A stretch of 64,000 nt of DNA, taken from the NCBI RefSeq assembly GCF_001280065.1, contig NZ_LGEA01000091.1:248001-312000 (forward strand), given 5' to 3'. The position numbers and the translations under genes were made by a program. The notes beneath the pieces were generated by a model. It did no database searches and had not been told where the DNA came from. It worked only from the letters and a program-made list of their open reading frames with translations. Position 1 is the stretch's first letter; every line of letters starts with the position of its first letter. The stretch is from Streptomyces sp. NRRL B-1140. GTDB lineage: Bacteria > Actinomycetota > Actinomycetes > Streptomycetales > Streptomycetaceae. Shown here in pieces: positions 56,272 through 64,000 of the stretch.

Positions 56272-56619
56272 ATGAGTTTTGGAGCTGGTGTGCCCACGGT
56301 CGCGGTCGCGGACCTCAAGGACGGTGACTTCCTGCTGGACGTCCGGGAGGACGACGAGTGGAAGGCCGGCCACGCCGCAGGGGCGCTGCACATCCCGATC
56401 AGCGAGTTCGTCGCCCGGTACGGCGAGCTGACCGAGGCCGCCCCGCAGGACGGCCGGGTCCATGTGATCTGCCGTTCGGGCGGCCGGTCCGCCCAGGTCA
56501 CGATGTACCTGGCCCAGCAGGGCGTGGACGCCGTGAACGTCGACGGCGGCATGCAGGTGTGGGAGGCGGCGGGCCGTCCCGTGGTGACGGACGACGGGCA
56601 GCAGGGGTTCGTGCTCTAG
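56272..56619 (+). CDS. Rhodanese-like protein, single domain
   Basis: This 115-aa protein has the rhodanese fold, FLLDVREDDEWKAGHAAGALHIP and the active-site loop CRSGGRS with Cys67. It should transfer sulfur to small acceptors or act in sulfide metabolism, and the partner is not identified. The ATG at 56272 is used because the frame upstream, inside the J-domain gene, lacks codon bias. Confidence 0.93.
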   Translation: MSFGAGVPTVAVADLKDGDFLLDVREDDEWKAGHAAGALHIPISEFVARYGELTEAAPQDGRVHVICRSGGRSAQVTMYLAQQGVDAVNVDGGMQVWEAAGRPVVTDDGQQGFVL

Positions 56620-56648
56620 GGGCTCCCGCACAGGGCCCGTCCGGTGGG

Positions 56649-57782
56649 TCATGCCGGTGGGTGGGCGGCCAGGAGGTCGCCCAGGGCCTCCTCGTGTGCC
56701 GCGGCCGGGCCGAGTGAGAGTTCCAGGTGCTTGGCCCAGGCGTGGTAGCGGTGCAGGGGGTAGTCCACGTCGGCGCCGAACCCGCCGTGCAGATGCTGCG
56801 CGGTCTGCACGACCCGGCGGACGCCCTCCGCCGCCCAGATCTTGGCGACGGCCACGTCACCGGCCGCGGGCAGCGGGCCCGGGGCCCCCGAGGCGATCCG
56901 CCACGCGGCCTGCCACAGCGTTGCCTCCATCGCACGCAGGTCGATGTAACGGTCGGCGGCCTGCACGGCGACGGCCTGGAAGGTCGCGATCGGGAACCCG
57001 AACTGCTCCCGCTCGCCCGTGTACTCCGCGGTCATCCGCAGGACGCGCTCCCCGAGTCCGAGCGCCAGCGCGCACGTCCCGGTGGCCAGCAGGTCCCGCA
57101 GCCACTCCCACGCCCCGTCGGTGTCGATCACGTTCCGGGCCGCGAGCCGTGCCGAGGTCAGCCGCAGCTCGCCGAGCCGCTCGCCGCTGGTGGAGAACTG
57201 CTCGGCGAGGTCGGCTCCCTCGTGCCCGCGCGGCACCAGGGCGAGCACGGTCCGGCCGGTCCCGGTGTGCGCGGGGACGAGCGTGACGTCGGCGTCGTAG
57301 GCCCACGGAATCGCCGTCTGCACGCCGTCCAGCACCCAGGTCCCGCCGTCCTGGCGGGCGGTCACGGACCGTTCGGCCGGGTCGTGGCCGGTGCGGCCGT
57401 GCGCGGCGACGGTCAGCACGGTCTCGCCCCGGCCGGCCCGGGCGAGCAGCTCCGCCTTCGCCTCCTCACCGCCGTAGGCCTGGACGGTCGCGGCCGCGGC
57501 GCTGTTCTCCAGCAGGGGGACCCTGGCCAGGACCCGTGCCGACTCCCGCAGCACCAGGCAGAGCGCGATGGCGTCCAGGCCGGCCCCGCCGTACCGCGCG
57601 TCGAGCAGCAGGCTCAGCAGGTCGGCGTCGGCGAGCCGGGCCCACAGGGCGCGGTCGCAGGTCTCGGCGACGGCGCCCGGGGTGAGGGCCGGGCTGGGCA
57701 CGGCGTCGGGGGCGACCCCGGCGAAGACGCCCTTCGCCGCCTCGGCCGCCGCCTGCTGCTCCTCGGTGAAGGTGAAGTCCAC
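56649..57782 (-). CDS. Acyl-CoA dehydrogenase family protein
   Basis: From the GTG at 57782, which follows GGAAGGACGGGCACC, the protein is 377 aa (VDFTFTEEQQAAAEAAKG). It is shorter than standard acyl-CoA dehydrogenases at the N-terminus but covers the N-terminal alpha, beta-barrel and C-terminal alpha domains (LHGGFGADVDYPLHRYHAWAK near residue 345). The position of the catalytic base is uncertain, so it may be one half of a heterotetramer, as in steroid-degradation FadE pairs. A match to the KstR operator lies just upstream, which points to steroid or complex lipid catabolism (inference). An ATG at 57827 would lengthen it. Confidence 0.9.
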   Translation of the reverse strand: MDFTFTEEQQAAAEAAKGVFAGVAPDAVPSPALTPGAVAETCDRALWARLADADLLSLLLDARYGGAGLDAIALCLVLRESARVLARVPLLENSAAAATVQAYGGEEAKAELLARAGRGETVLTVAAHGRTGHDPAERSVTARQDGGTWVLDGVQTAIPWAYDADVTLVPAHTGTGRTVLALVPRGHEGADLAEQFSTSGERLGELRLTSARLAARNVIDTDGAWEWLRDLLATGTCALALGLGERVLRMTAEYTGEREQFGFPIATFQAVAVQAADRYIDLRAMEATLWQAAWRIASGAPGPLPAAGDVAVAKIWAAEGVRRVVQTAQHLHGGFGADVDYPLHRYHAWAKHLELSLGPAAAHEEALGDLLAAHPPA

Positions 57783-57829
57783 GGTGCCCGTCCTTCCGGC
57801 GATCCCGTCGAGCTGACGAGGCGTCAAGA

Positions 57830-57843
57830 TAGAACAGGTTCTA
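57830..57843. promoter_or_regulatory. KstR-type operator upstream of the acyl-CoA dehydrogenase gene
   Basis: TAGAACAGGTTCTA fits the KstR consensus TnnAACnnGTTnnA exactly, with perfect 6-bp arms. It lies 48 bp before the chosen start. Confidence 0.8.
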
Positions 57844-58073
57844 GAAGAAGGGAATGGGTGTACGGGCGGGCGCCGTAGGGTGTCACACTCGCCGTACGGT
57901 CGGCCTCCCCGGTGTGGCGACGGCCACGGTGACAGGGGCGGTCAGGGGCTGTGCGCGGGTGGGTCTGCTGAGTACCGTGCCGGTGCCGATGCCCCGCAGT
58001 GCCGCGCGGGCGGCGGGACGCCCTCGCTGCCGGGCGGACGGAACGACGGACCGGGATCGTGGAACGGGGCGGA

Positions 58074-58838
58074 ATGGACGCGTACGACGAGGGCTCGAAC
58101 GCCCGGCACGGCCCCGGTGCGCCGAGCCGTCCGGTCCCGCCCGCGGAGCAGGAGATACCGGTGGACCAGCCCGGTGAACCCCGCACCGGCATCGCCGCGC
58201 TCTCCCTCCGTCACCAGGTCGGTGTCGCCCTGGCACTCGCGGTCGTCGCCATCGGGGTGTGTGTGCACCTGGGGATGACGTTCCTGCACGTCGCGCCGGT
58301 GAACACGGTCACCCGGGCGCACGGCGAGGCCGTCGACGACTGGATCTACCCGGAGTTCGAGCAGAACTGGAAGCTCTTCGCGCCGAACCCGCTCCAGCAG
58401 AACATCTCGATCCAGGTGCGCGCCGGGGTCCGCGGTCCGGACGGCATGACGTCGGTCACCGGCTGGTACGACCTGTCCGCCGAGGACGGCAAGGCCATCG
58501 ACGGCAACCTGCTGCCCAGCCACACCCAGCAGAACGAGCTGCGGCGGGCCTGGGACTTCTACGTCGCGACGCACGACGGCGAGAACCGCCCGGTGGGCCT
58601 GCGCGGAGCGCTCTCGGAGTCGTATCTGCGCCGGATCATGGTGCTGCGCCTTCACGACGACGCGGTGCGGGCCGCGACCGGGGGCGCCGGTGTCATCGAA
58701 CGGGTGCAGGTGCGCTCCCGCACGAGCAATGTGCCGCCGCCCGCGTGGAGTCGGGAGAAGGTTTCCACGACACCGTCCTACCGGGAGCTGCCGTGGTGGC
58801 GGGTGGCGCGGGACGAGGCCGAGGGAGGGGTGCGGTGA
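58074..58838 (+). CDS. DUF5819 family membrane-anchored protein
   Basis: This 254-aa protein has a Pro/Gly-rich cytoplasmic stretch and a membrane helix (about residues 49-70; VGVALALAVVAIGVCVHLGMTF). An exported domain of DUF5819 type follows (DDWIYPEFEQNWKLFAPNPLQQNISIQVRAGVR). It is coupled to an HTTM protein (GTGA overlap), the pairing known for this family. The function is unknown. An in-frame GTG at 58059 is an alternative start. Confidence 0.85.
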   Translation: MDAYDEGSNARHGPGAPSRPVPPAEQEIPVDQPGEPRTGIAALSLRHQVGVALALAVVAIGVCVHLGMTFLHVAPVNTVTRAHGEAVDDWIYPEFEQNWKLFAPNPLQQNISIQVRAGVRGPDGMTSVTGWYDLSAEDGKAIDGNLLPSHTQQNELRRAWDFYVATHDGENRPVGLRGALSESYLRRIMVLRLHDDAVRAATGGAGVIERVQVRSRTSNVPPPAWSREKVSTTPSYRELPWWRVARDEAEGGVR

Positions 58839-60046
58839 ACCGCTTCTCGCTGGCCGTCTCGGGCGCCATAGCCCGCGTCACCGAGGCCGCCCTCGGCCCT
58901 TACCAGACGGCCGTCATCCGCATCGGCTTCGGCGTCACCTGGCTGCTGTTCCTGCTCCGTGAACTTCCCCACCGGCACGAGCTGTACGGCCCCGACGGCC
59001 CCTGGAGCTGGGATCTCGCCCAGCAGCTGGTCGCGTCCAACGGCTCCTTCACCGTCCTGATGTGGTCGGACGGCCGGGTCTGGTTCGAGATCGTCTACGC
59101 GCTCGCGGTCCTCTCCGGCGCCCTGCTGACGCTGGGGTGGCGCACCCGCACCATGTCGGTGCTGTTCATGGTGGGTGTGCTGTCGCTGCAGAACCGCAGC
59201 GTCTTCATGGGCGACGGCGGCGACAACGTGCTGCACCTGATGTCGGTCTACCTGGTGTTCACGCGCTGCGCCCAGGTGTGGTCGCTGGACTCCCGGCGGG
59301 CCGCGCGGGAGCGGGCGGCCCGTGAGCGGGGCGAGCGGGCCTACGACCGGACCGGCCCGGCGCTGTGGGGCGTGCTCGGGTTCGTCCTGGTCGGGGTGAC
59401 CCTGGCCGGGCGGATGCAGGGCGACTGGCTCATACCGGCCCTGCTGTGGATGGTCTGGGCGGTGCAGGGCCTGTGGTGGGTGGTGGGGCGCCGGGCCCGG
59501 ACCGGTGAGCTGCGGATCATGCTGGACGTCGTCGCGAACGTCGTGCACAACGGCGCGCTGCTCGTGATCATGGCGGAGGCGTGCCTGATCTACGCGACGG
59601 CCGGCTGGTACAAGATCCAGGGCTCGCGCTGGCAGGACGGCACCGCGGTCTACTACCCGCTCCACCTGGAGTACTTCTCGCCGTGGCCGGGGCTGGCGGA
59701 CCTGCTGTCCGCCAGCGGCACGATGGTGATGCTGGTGACCTACGGGACGGTCCTGGTGCAGGTCGCCTTCCCGTTCACGCTGTTCAACCGGCGGGTGAAG
59801 AACGTCCTGCTGGCGGTCATGATGACCGAGCACGCGGTGATCGCCGTGGTCCTCGGTCTGCCGTTCTTCTCGCTGGCGATGATCGCGGCGGACGCGGTGT
59901 TCCTGCCGACGGGTTTCCTGCGCCGCCTGGGTGGCCGGGTGGCACGCGCCCGTGACCGGCTGCCGCGCCGCGGCGGCCGGGCGCCGGTCCCCGGGCAACG
60001 GGCGGCCGAGAGCCCCGAGAGCACGCACGTAGGCTTCGGGGCATGA
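58835..60046 (+). CDS. HTTM-domain membrane protein
   Basis: This 403-aa polytopic membrane protein (about 8-9 helices) has an HTTM domain, related to the membrane part of vitamin-K-dependent gamma-carboxylases (IRIGFGVTWLLFLLRELPHRHELYGPDGPWSWDL, near residue 30; a C-terminal tail rich in Arg). It probably modifies or exports something together with the DUF5819 partner, but no substrate is evident. The start overlaps the previous stop (GTGA), and its stop overlaps the SpoU gene start (ATGA). Confidence 0.88.
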   Translation: MNRFSLAVSGAIARVTEAALGPYQTAVIRIGFGVTWLLFLLRELPHRHELYGPDGPWSWDLAQQLVASNGSFTVLMWSDGRVWFEIVYALAVLSGALLTLGWRTRTMSVLFMVGVLSLQNRSVFMGDGGDNVLHLMSVYLVFTRCAQVWSLDSRRAARERAARERGERAYDRTGPALWGVLGFVLVGVTLAGRMQGDWLIPALLWMVWAVQGLWWVVGRRARTGELRIMLDVVANVVHNGALLVIMAEACLIYATAGWYKIQGSRWQDGTAVYYPLHLEYFSPWPGLADLLSASGTMVMLVTYGTVLVQVAFPFTLFNRRVKNVLLAVMMTEHAVIAVVLGLPFFSLAMIAADAVFLPTGFLRRLGGRVARARDRLPRRGGRAPVPGQRAAESPESTHVGFGA

Positions 60047-60792
60047 CCGACCCCGTGACCGCCTGGCACCGGCTCGCCGGTGACACCGTCCTGCTCGACG
60101 GGTTCCACGCCCTCAAGCACGCACTGCGTTTCGGCGCGGAGGTGCCGGTAGCGGTGACGGCCGACCGGGCGGCCGCACTCGCGCTCGCCGACGAGCTGGC
60201 CCCGGACGTGCGGGACGCTCTGGACGGGCTGCTGAGCGAGGTGCCGCACGAGACGTACGCGTCGTTCGTGCCGCGCCCGCACCCCACGGCGGTGGCCGCC
60301 CTGGCCGTGCGGCCGTCTCGTTCCGCCAGCCTCGCGAAGCTGGCGGCCGTGCCGCGCAGGACTCCGGTCGTGGTCCTCGACAATCCGCGCAACCTGGGCA
60401 ACGCGGGGGCGGTGATCCGCCTGGCCGCCGGCTTCGGCGCCACGGGCGTGGTGACGACCGGGTCGGTCGACCCCTGGCACCCGACGGTCGTACGCGGCGG
60501 GGCGGGCCTGCACTTCGCGACGACGGTGGAGCGGCTGGGCGTCGGCGAACTTCCGCCGGGCCCGCTTTTCGCCCTGGACCCGGAGGGCGACGACATCCGG
60601 GGCGTCAAGCTCCCGGACGACGCCGTCCTCGCGTTCGGCTCCGAGCGCACGGGCCTGTCGCCTGAACTCCGGGCCCGCGCGGACCATTTGCTGTCCCTCC
60701 CGATGCGCCCCCAGGTCAGCAGCTACAACCTGGCGACGAGCGTGGCGATGACGCTGTACCACTGGAGCGCGGGCTCTGAAGCGCCTCTTTAG
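60043..60792 (+). CDS. SpoU/TrmH-family RNA methyltransferase
   Basis: This 249-aa RNA 2'-O-methyltransferase of the SPOUT class has motif 1 LDNPRNLGNAGAVIRLA (about residues 112-128), motif 2 LAFGSERTGLSPEL and motif 3 LPMRPQVSSYNLATSVAMTLYHW. The trefoil-knot signature is intact. The substrate (rRNA or tRNA position) is unknown. It overlaps the HTTM gene by four bases and ends in a hairpin at 60781. Confidence 0.94.
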   Translation: MTDPVTAWHRLAGDTVLLDGFHALKHALRFGAEVPVAVTADRAAALALADELAPDVRDALDGLLSEVPHETYASFVPRPHPTAVAALAVRPSRSASLAKLAAVPRRTPVVVLDNPRNLGNAGAVIRLAAGFGATGVVTTGSVDPWHPTVVRGGAGLHFATTVERLGVGELPPGPLFALDPEGDDIRGVKLPDDAVLAFGSERTGLSPELRARADHLLSLPMRPQVSSYNLATSVAMTLYHWSAGSEAPL

Positions 60793-60832
60793 GGGCGCGG
60801 GGAACTGCCCGAGCAACCCACCACGGTCGGCA
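60781..60832. repeat. Dispersed Streptomyces intergenic element with hairpin
   Basis: GCGCCTC (60781-60787) pairs with GGGGCGC (60792-60798), with one G-T mismatch, and is followed by GGGGAACTGCCCGAGCAACC. I recognise this as a member of the widespread Streptomyces AGGGGCGCGGGGAACTG family, which often sits just after genes. It overlaps the end of the SpoU gene and may terminate it. Confidence 0.6.
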
Positions 60833-60861
60833 CTCGCGCGAGAAGGGGAACCCCCGAGCTC

Positions 60862-62553
60862 CTAGGCGTCCCGACGCACCTCGACCACCCGGAACCGATT
60901 GGCCACGAACGCCCCGTCACACAGCGCCGCGCTGGCCGCCGGGTTGCCGCCGGACCCGTGGAAGTCGGAGAACGCGGCCGTCTGGTTCACATACACCCCA
61001 CCCGTGAGGTTCAGCGACAACTGCGCTGCCTCCTCCAGACAGGCCTCCTGCACGTCCTGCTCGACGTCCGGGTCGGTCGTGTACGCGCCGACGGTCATCG
61101 CGCCCTTCTCCCGCACGGTCCGCCGCAGCAGCTCCACCGCGTCGGAGGCGGAGTCGACGGCGACGGCGAAGGACACCGGCCCGAAGCACTCGCTCATGTA
61201 GGCGGCCTCGTCGTCCGGCTTGGCCCCGTCCAGCTTGACGATCACCGGCGTGCGGACGACGGCGCCAGGGAAGTCCGGGTTGGTGATCTCCCGGGAGGCC
61301 AGGGCGACCTCGCCGAGCCCCGAAGCGGCCTCCAGGCGGGCCTTCACGTCCGGGTTGACGATCGCGCCGAGCAGTGCGTTGGCCCGGGCGTCGTCGCCGA
61401 GCAGCCCGTCCACCGACTTGGCGAGGTCCGCGACGACCTCGTCGTAGGTCTTGGGGCCCTGGTCGGTGGAGATGCCGTCGCGGGGGACGAGGAGGTTCTG
61501 GGGGGTCGTGCACATCTGGCCGCTGTACAGGGACAGCGAGAAGGCCAGGTTGGAGAGCATGCCCTTGTAGTCGGACGTGGAGTGCACGACGACGGTGTTG
61601 ACGCCGGCCTTCTCCGTGTAGACCTGCGCCTGGCGGGCGTTGGCCTCCAGCCAGTCGCCGAACTCGGTCGAGCCCGTGTAGTCGATGATGCGGATCTCGG
61701 GGCGCAGCGCGAGGGTCTTGGCGATGCCCTCGCCGGGGCGTTCGGCGGCCAGCGCGACCAGGTTCGGGTCGAAGCCGGCCTCGGCGAGCACCTCGCGGGC
61801 GACCTGCACGGTGAGGGCGAGCGGCAGGACCGCGCGCGGGTGGGGCTTGACCAGGACCGCGTTGCCGGTGGCGAGGGAGGCGAACAGGCCCGGGTAGCCG
61901 TTCCACGTCGGGAAGGTGTTGCAGCCGATCATCAGGGCGATGCCGCGCGGGACCGGTGTGAACTGCTTGTTCATCGCCAGCGGGTCGCGCTTGCCCTGCG
62001 GCTTGGTCCACTCGGCGTTGTCGGGGGTGCGCACCTGCTCCACGTACGCGTAGGCCACCGCCTCCAGGCCCCGGTCCTGGGCGTGCGGGCCGCCCGCCTG
62101 GAACGCCATCATGAACGCCTGACCGGAGGTGTGCATGACCGCGTGCGCGAACTCGTGCGTCCGGTCGCTGATGCGCTTGAGGATCTCCAGGCAGACCACC
62201 GCGCGCTGCTCCGCGCCCGCGTCCCGCCAGGCCCGCTGTCCGGCCTTCATGGCGGGCAGCAGCACGTCGAGGTCCGCGTGCGGGTACGTCACGCCCAGGT
62301 CGACGCCGTACGGGGAGGTCTCGCCGCCCACCCAGTCGTCCGTGCCGGGCTGGCCGAGGTCGAGGCGGGAGCCGAGCAGGGCGTCGAAGGCGGCCTTGCC
62401 CGCCGCCATGTCCAGGCTGCCGTTCTCCCCGTAGGCCTTGGGGTGCTCGGGGTGCGGGGACCAGTAGGCGCGTGTGCGGATCGCTTCCAGCGCCTGGTCG
62501 AGGGTGGACCGGTGCCGGGCGATCAGCTCGTGCGCCGAGAGTGCGGCGGTCAT
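60862..62553 (-). CDS. paaN: Phenylacetic acid degradation protein PaaN (aldehyde dehydrogenase family)
   Basis: PaaN is an aldehyde-dehydrogenase-fold enzyme used in phenylacetate catabolism, where it acts on a ring-derived aldehyde. This 563-aa protein matches the long PaaN class. The catalytic Cys is Cys348 in SGQMCTTP, with Glu314 in TEKAG, the NAD motifs GSTEFGDWLE and IGCNTFPTWNGYPGLF, and a C-terminal GGVYVNQTAAFSDFHGSGGNP. It is divergent from the 3-hydroxyacyl-CoA dehydrogenase gene and shares a TetR-type palindrome in between. Confidence 0.92.
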   Translation of the reverse strand: MTAALSAHELIARHRSTLDQALEAIRTRAYWSPHPEHPKAYGENGSLDMAAGKAAFDALLGSRLDLGQPGTDDWVGGETSPYGVDLGVTYPHADLDVLLPAMKAGQRAWRDAGAEQRAVVCLEILKRISDRTHEFAHAVMHTSGQAFMMAFQAGGPHAQDRGLEAVAYAYVEQVRTPDNAEWTKPQGKRDPLAMNKQFTPVPRGIALMIGCNTFPTWNGYPGLFASLATGNAVLVKPHPRAVLPLALTVQVAREVLAEAGFDPNLVALAAERPGEGIAKTLALRPEIRIIDYTGSTEFGDWLEANARQAQVYTEKAGVNTVVVHSTSDYKGMLSNLAFSLSLYSGQMCTTPQNLLVPRDGISTDQGPKTYDEVVADLAKSVDGLLGDDARANALLGAIVNPDVKARLEAASGLGEVALASREITNPDFPGAVVRTPVIVKLDGAKPDDEAAYMSECFGPVSFAVAVDSASDAVELLRRTVREKGAMTVGAYTTDPDVEQDVQEACLEEAAQLSLNLTGGVYVNQTAAFSDFHGSGGNPAASAALCDGAFVANRFRVVEVRRDA

Positions 62554-62642
62554 GGGTGACCAACTCCTCGTCTCAAGAACTCCTCGTCGAGTTCATGACC
62601 TGGGCAGAAACCTGGGCAGGAACACTCGGACAGAGCTAGAGT

Positions 62643-62662
62643 AACCGAACGATCGGTCGGTT
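62643..62662. promoter_or_regulatory. TetR-type palindrome between paaN and the 3-hydroxyacyl-CoA dehydrogenase gene
   Basis: AACCGAACGATCGGTCGGTT is a 20-bp palindrome with two non-complementary positions. ACCGAnCGnTCGGT-type palindromes bind TetR-family PaaR-like repressors. It lies 90 bp from paaN and 52 bp from the dehydrogenase start. Confidence 0.7.
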
Positions 62663-62713
62663 CAAGGGGGTCCGCCGCATCTGTGGAAAACCCCGTGCGG
62701 GAGGATCGCGCAC

Positions 62714-64000
62714 ATGACAGCACTCGACCTCAGCAGCCCCGTGGCCGTCGTCGGCACCGGCACCATGGGCCAGGGAATCGCCCAGGTCGCGCTGGTCGCG
62801 GGCCATCCGGTACGGCTGTACGACACCGTCCCGGGACGGGCCCGGGAGGCGGCCGACGCCATCGGTGCCCGTCTGGACCGGCTCGTCGAGAAGGAGCGGC
62901 TCACCGGCGCAGACCGGGACGCCGCCCGGGCCCGGCTGCTGCCCGCCGAGGATCTCCCCGAGCTCGCCGACTGCGCCCTGGTCGTCGAGGCCGTCCTGGA
63001 GCGGCTGGACGTCAAACAGGACCTGTTCCGCGCGCTGGAGGGCATCGTCGACGACGACTGCCTGCTCGCCACCAACACCTCGTCGCTGTCGGTCACCGCG
63101 ATCGGCGGCGCCCTGCGCGTTCCCGGCCGGTTCGTCGGACTGCACTTCTTCAACCCCGCGCCGCTGCTGCCGCTGGTCGAGGTCGTCTCCGGCTTCGCCA
63201 CCGACGTCACCTACGCCACCCGCGCCTATGAAACCGCCCGCGCCTGGGGCAAGACGCCCGTGGCCTGCGCGGACACCCCCGGCTTCATCGTCAACCGCAT
63301 CGCCCGGCCCTTCTACGCCGAGGCCTTCGCGGTGTACGAGTCGCAGGGCGCCGACCCCGCCACCATCGACGCCGTGCTGCGCGAGTCGGGGGGCTTCCGG
63401 ATGGGTGCCTTCGAGCTGACCGACCTGATCGGCCAGGACGTCAACGAGTCGGTCACGCGGTCGGTGTGGGAGTCCTTCTTCCAGGACGTGCGCTTCACGC
63501 CGTCCCTCGCCCAGCGACGCCTGGTCGAGTCCGGCCGGCTCGGCCGCAAGACCGGCCACGGCTGGTACGACCACGGAGAGGGCGCCGAACGCCCCGAACC
63601 CGACACCGCCGAGAAGCGGCAGCCGCCCGCGTACGTCGTCGCCGAGGGGGACCTCGGTCCGGCCGCGGAGCTGCTCGCGCTGATCCGCGAGGCCGGCATC
63701 CCGGTCCGCGAGGAGGACGAGGACAGCGGCAGCCGCTTGGTGCTGCCGAGCGGCGGGCAGCTCGCCCTCGCCGACGGGCAGACCTCGGTGGAGTTCCGTG
63801 ACGTCGTCTACTTCGACCTCGCCCTCGACTACCGCGAGGCCGGCCGGATCGCCCTGTCCGCCTCCCAGGACACCTCCCCGCAGACCCTCGCCGAGGCCAT
63901 CGGCCTCTTCCAGGCGCTCGGCAAGCAGGTCAGCGTCATCGGCGACGTGCCGGGCATGATCGTCGCCCGTACGGTGGCGCGGATCATCGACCTGGCGCAC
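62714..64000 (+). CDS. 3-hydroxyacyl-CoA dehydrogenase, PaaH/FadB-like (runs off window)
   Basis: From the ATG at 62714 the frame is open for 429 codons to the window edge. It contains the NAD-binding GTGTMG at residues 14-19, ATNTSSLSVTAI (119-130), the catalytic His144 in GLHFFNPAP, PVACADTPGFIVNRIARPF and a C-terminal region starting a second 3-hydroxyacyl-CoA dehydrogenase-like repeat. It oxidises 3-hydroxyacyl-CoA to 3-ketoacyl-CoA in phenylacetate or fatty-acid beta-oxidation. It is divergent from paaN. The 3' end is missing. Confidence 0.93.
   Translation, partial: MTALDLSSPVAVVGTGTMGQGIAQVALVAGHPVRLYDTVPGRAREAADAIGARLDRLVEKERLTGADRDAARARLLPAEDLPELADCALVVEAVLERLDVKQDLFRALEGIVDDDCLLATNTSSLSVTAIGGALRVPGRFVGLHFFNPAPLLPLVEVVSGFATDVTYATRAYETARAWGKTPVACADTPGFIVNRIARPFYAEAFAVYESQGADPATIDAVLRESGGFRMGAFELTDLIGQDVNESVTRSVWESFFQDVRFTPSLAQRRLVESGRLGRKTGHGWYDHGEGAERPEPDTAEKRQPPAYVVAEGDLGPAAELLALIREAGIPVREEDEDSGSRLVLPSGGQLALADGQTSVEFRDVVYFDLALDYREAGRIALSASQDTSPQTLAEAIGLFQALGKQVSVIGDVPGMIVARTVARIIDLAH

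Overview
This window is the replication-origin region of a Streptomyces chromosome. The DNA is about 70% G+C with strong G/C third-position bias. The gene order parB-parA-rsmG-jag-yidC-yidD-rnpA-rpmH / dnaA-oriC-dnaN-gnd-recF-DUF721-gyrB-gyrA-DUF3566 is the classic actinobacterial origin. Multi-gene overlaps of the GTGA/ATGA type, three class E sortases, DLW-39, DUF5324 and AfsA/ArpA-type signalling genes point to Streptomyces rather than Mycobacterium. The species cannot be named from sequence alone.

Region 1 (1-6.0 kb, minus strand): chromosome segregation (parB, cut by the window edge, and parA, with three perfect 14-bp parS sites), the 16S rRNA methyltransferase rsmG, and the membrane-insertion/RNase P block jag-yidC-yidD-rnpA-rpmH. 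Region 2 (6.0-19.4 kb, plus strand): dnaA, the DnaA-box-rich oriC, dnaN, a 6-phosphogluconate dehydrogenase, recF with an overlapping DUF721 (DciA-like) gene, gyrB, gyrA and a DUF3566 membrane protein. Region 3 (19.4-28.1 kb): tRNA-Ile(GAT), tRNA-Ala(TGC), small conserved actinobacterial genes, a membrane Ser/Thr kinase, a DNA-binding protein, DUF5324, a cyclophilin, a zinc-finger rhomboid protease and, next to a strong cluster of DnaA boxes, the cell-division inhibitor gene crgA.

Region 4 (28.1-42.0 kb) is the growth/division signalling locus also found near the Mycobacterium origin (DUF881, trpG/pabA, PASTA kinase pknB, pbpA, rodA, PP2C phosphatase, fhaB, fhaA). Here it also carries three class E sortases and an inserted Mrr-type nuclease gene. 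Together these genes couple peptidoglycan synthesis, surface-protein anchoring and Ser/Thr phosphorylation.

Region 5 (42.5-53.8 kb) starts at tRNA-Leu(CAG) and looks accessory. It holds an HxlR regulator, a MacB-like ABC exporter with a divergent two-component system, a two-domain VOC protein, and a probable hormone-signalling cassette of P450, NAD-dependent epimerase, AfsA-like synthase and divergent ArpA-type TetR receptor. Region 6 (53.8-64 kb) holds DUF2252, a J-domain protein, a rhodanese, an acyl-CoA dehydrogenase behind a site matching the KstR operator consensus, a DUF5819-HTTM pair, a SpoU methyltransferase, and phenylacetate/fatty-acid catabolism genes (paaN and a 3-hydroxyacyl-CoA dehydrogenase running off the end) flanking a TetR-type palindrome.

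The core is conserved. The parts most worth a second look are the signalling cassette and its possible autoregulatory sites, the nuclease inserted in the sortase/PASTA-kinase locus, the DnaA-box cluster beside crgA, a degenerate parS site inside a sortase gene, and three palindromic operator candidates. I found no insertion sequence, prophage, CRISPR array or rRNA operon.
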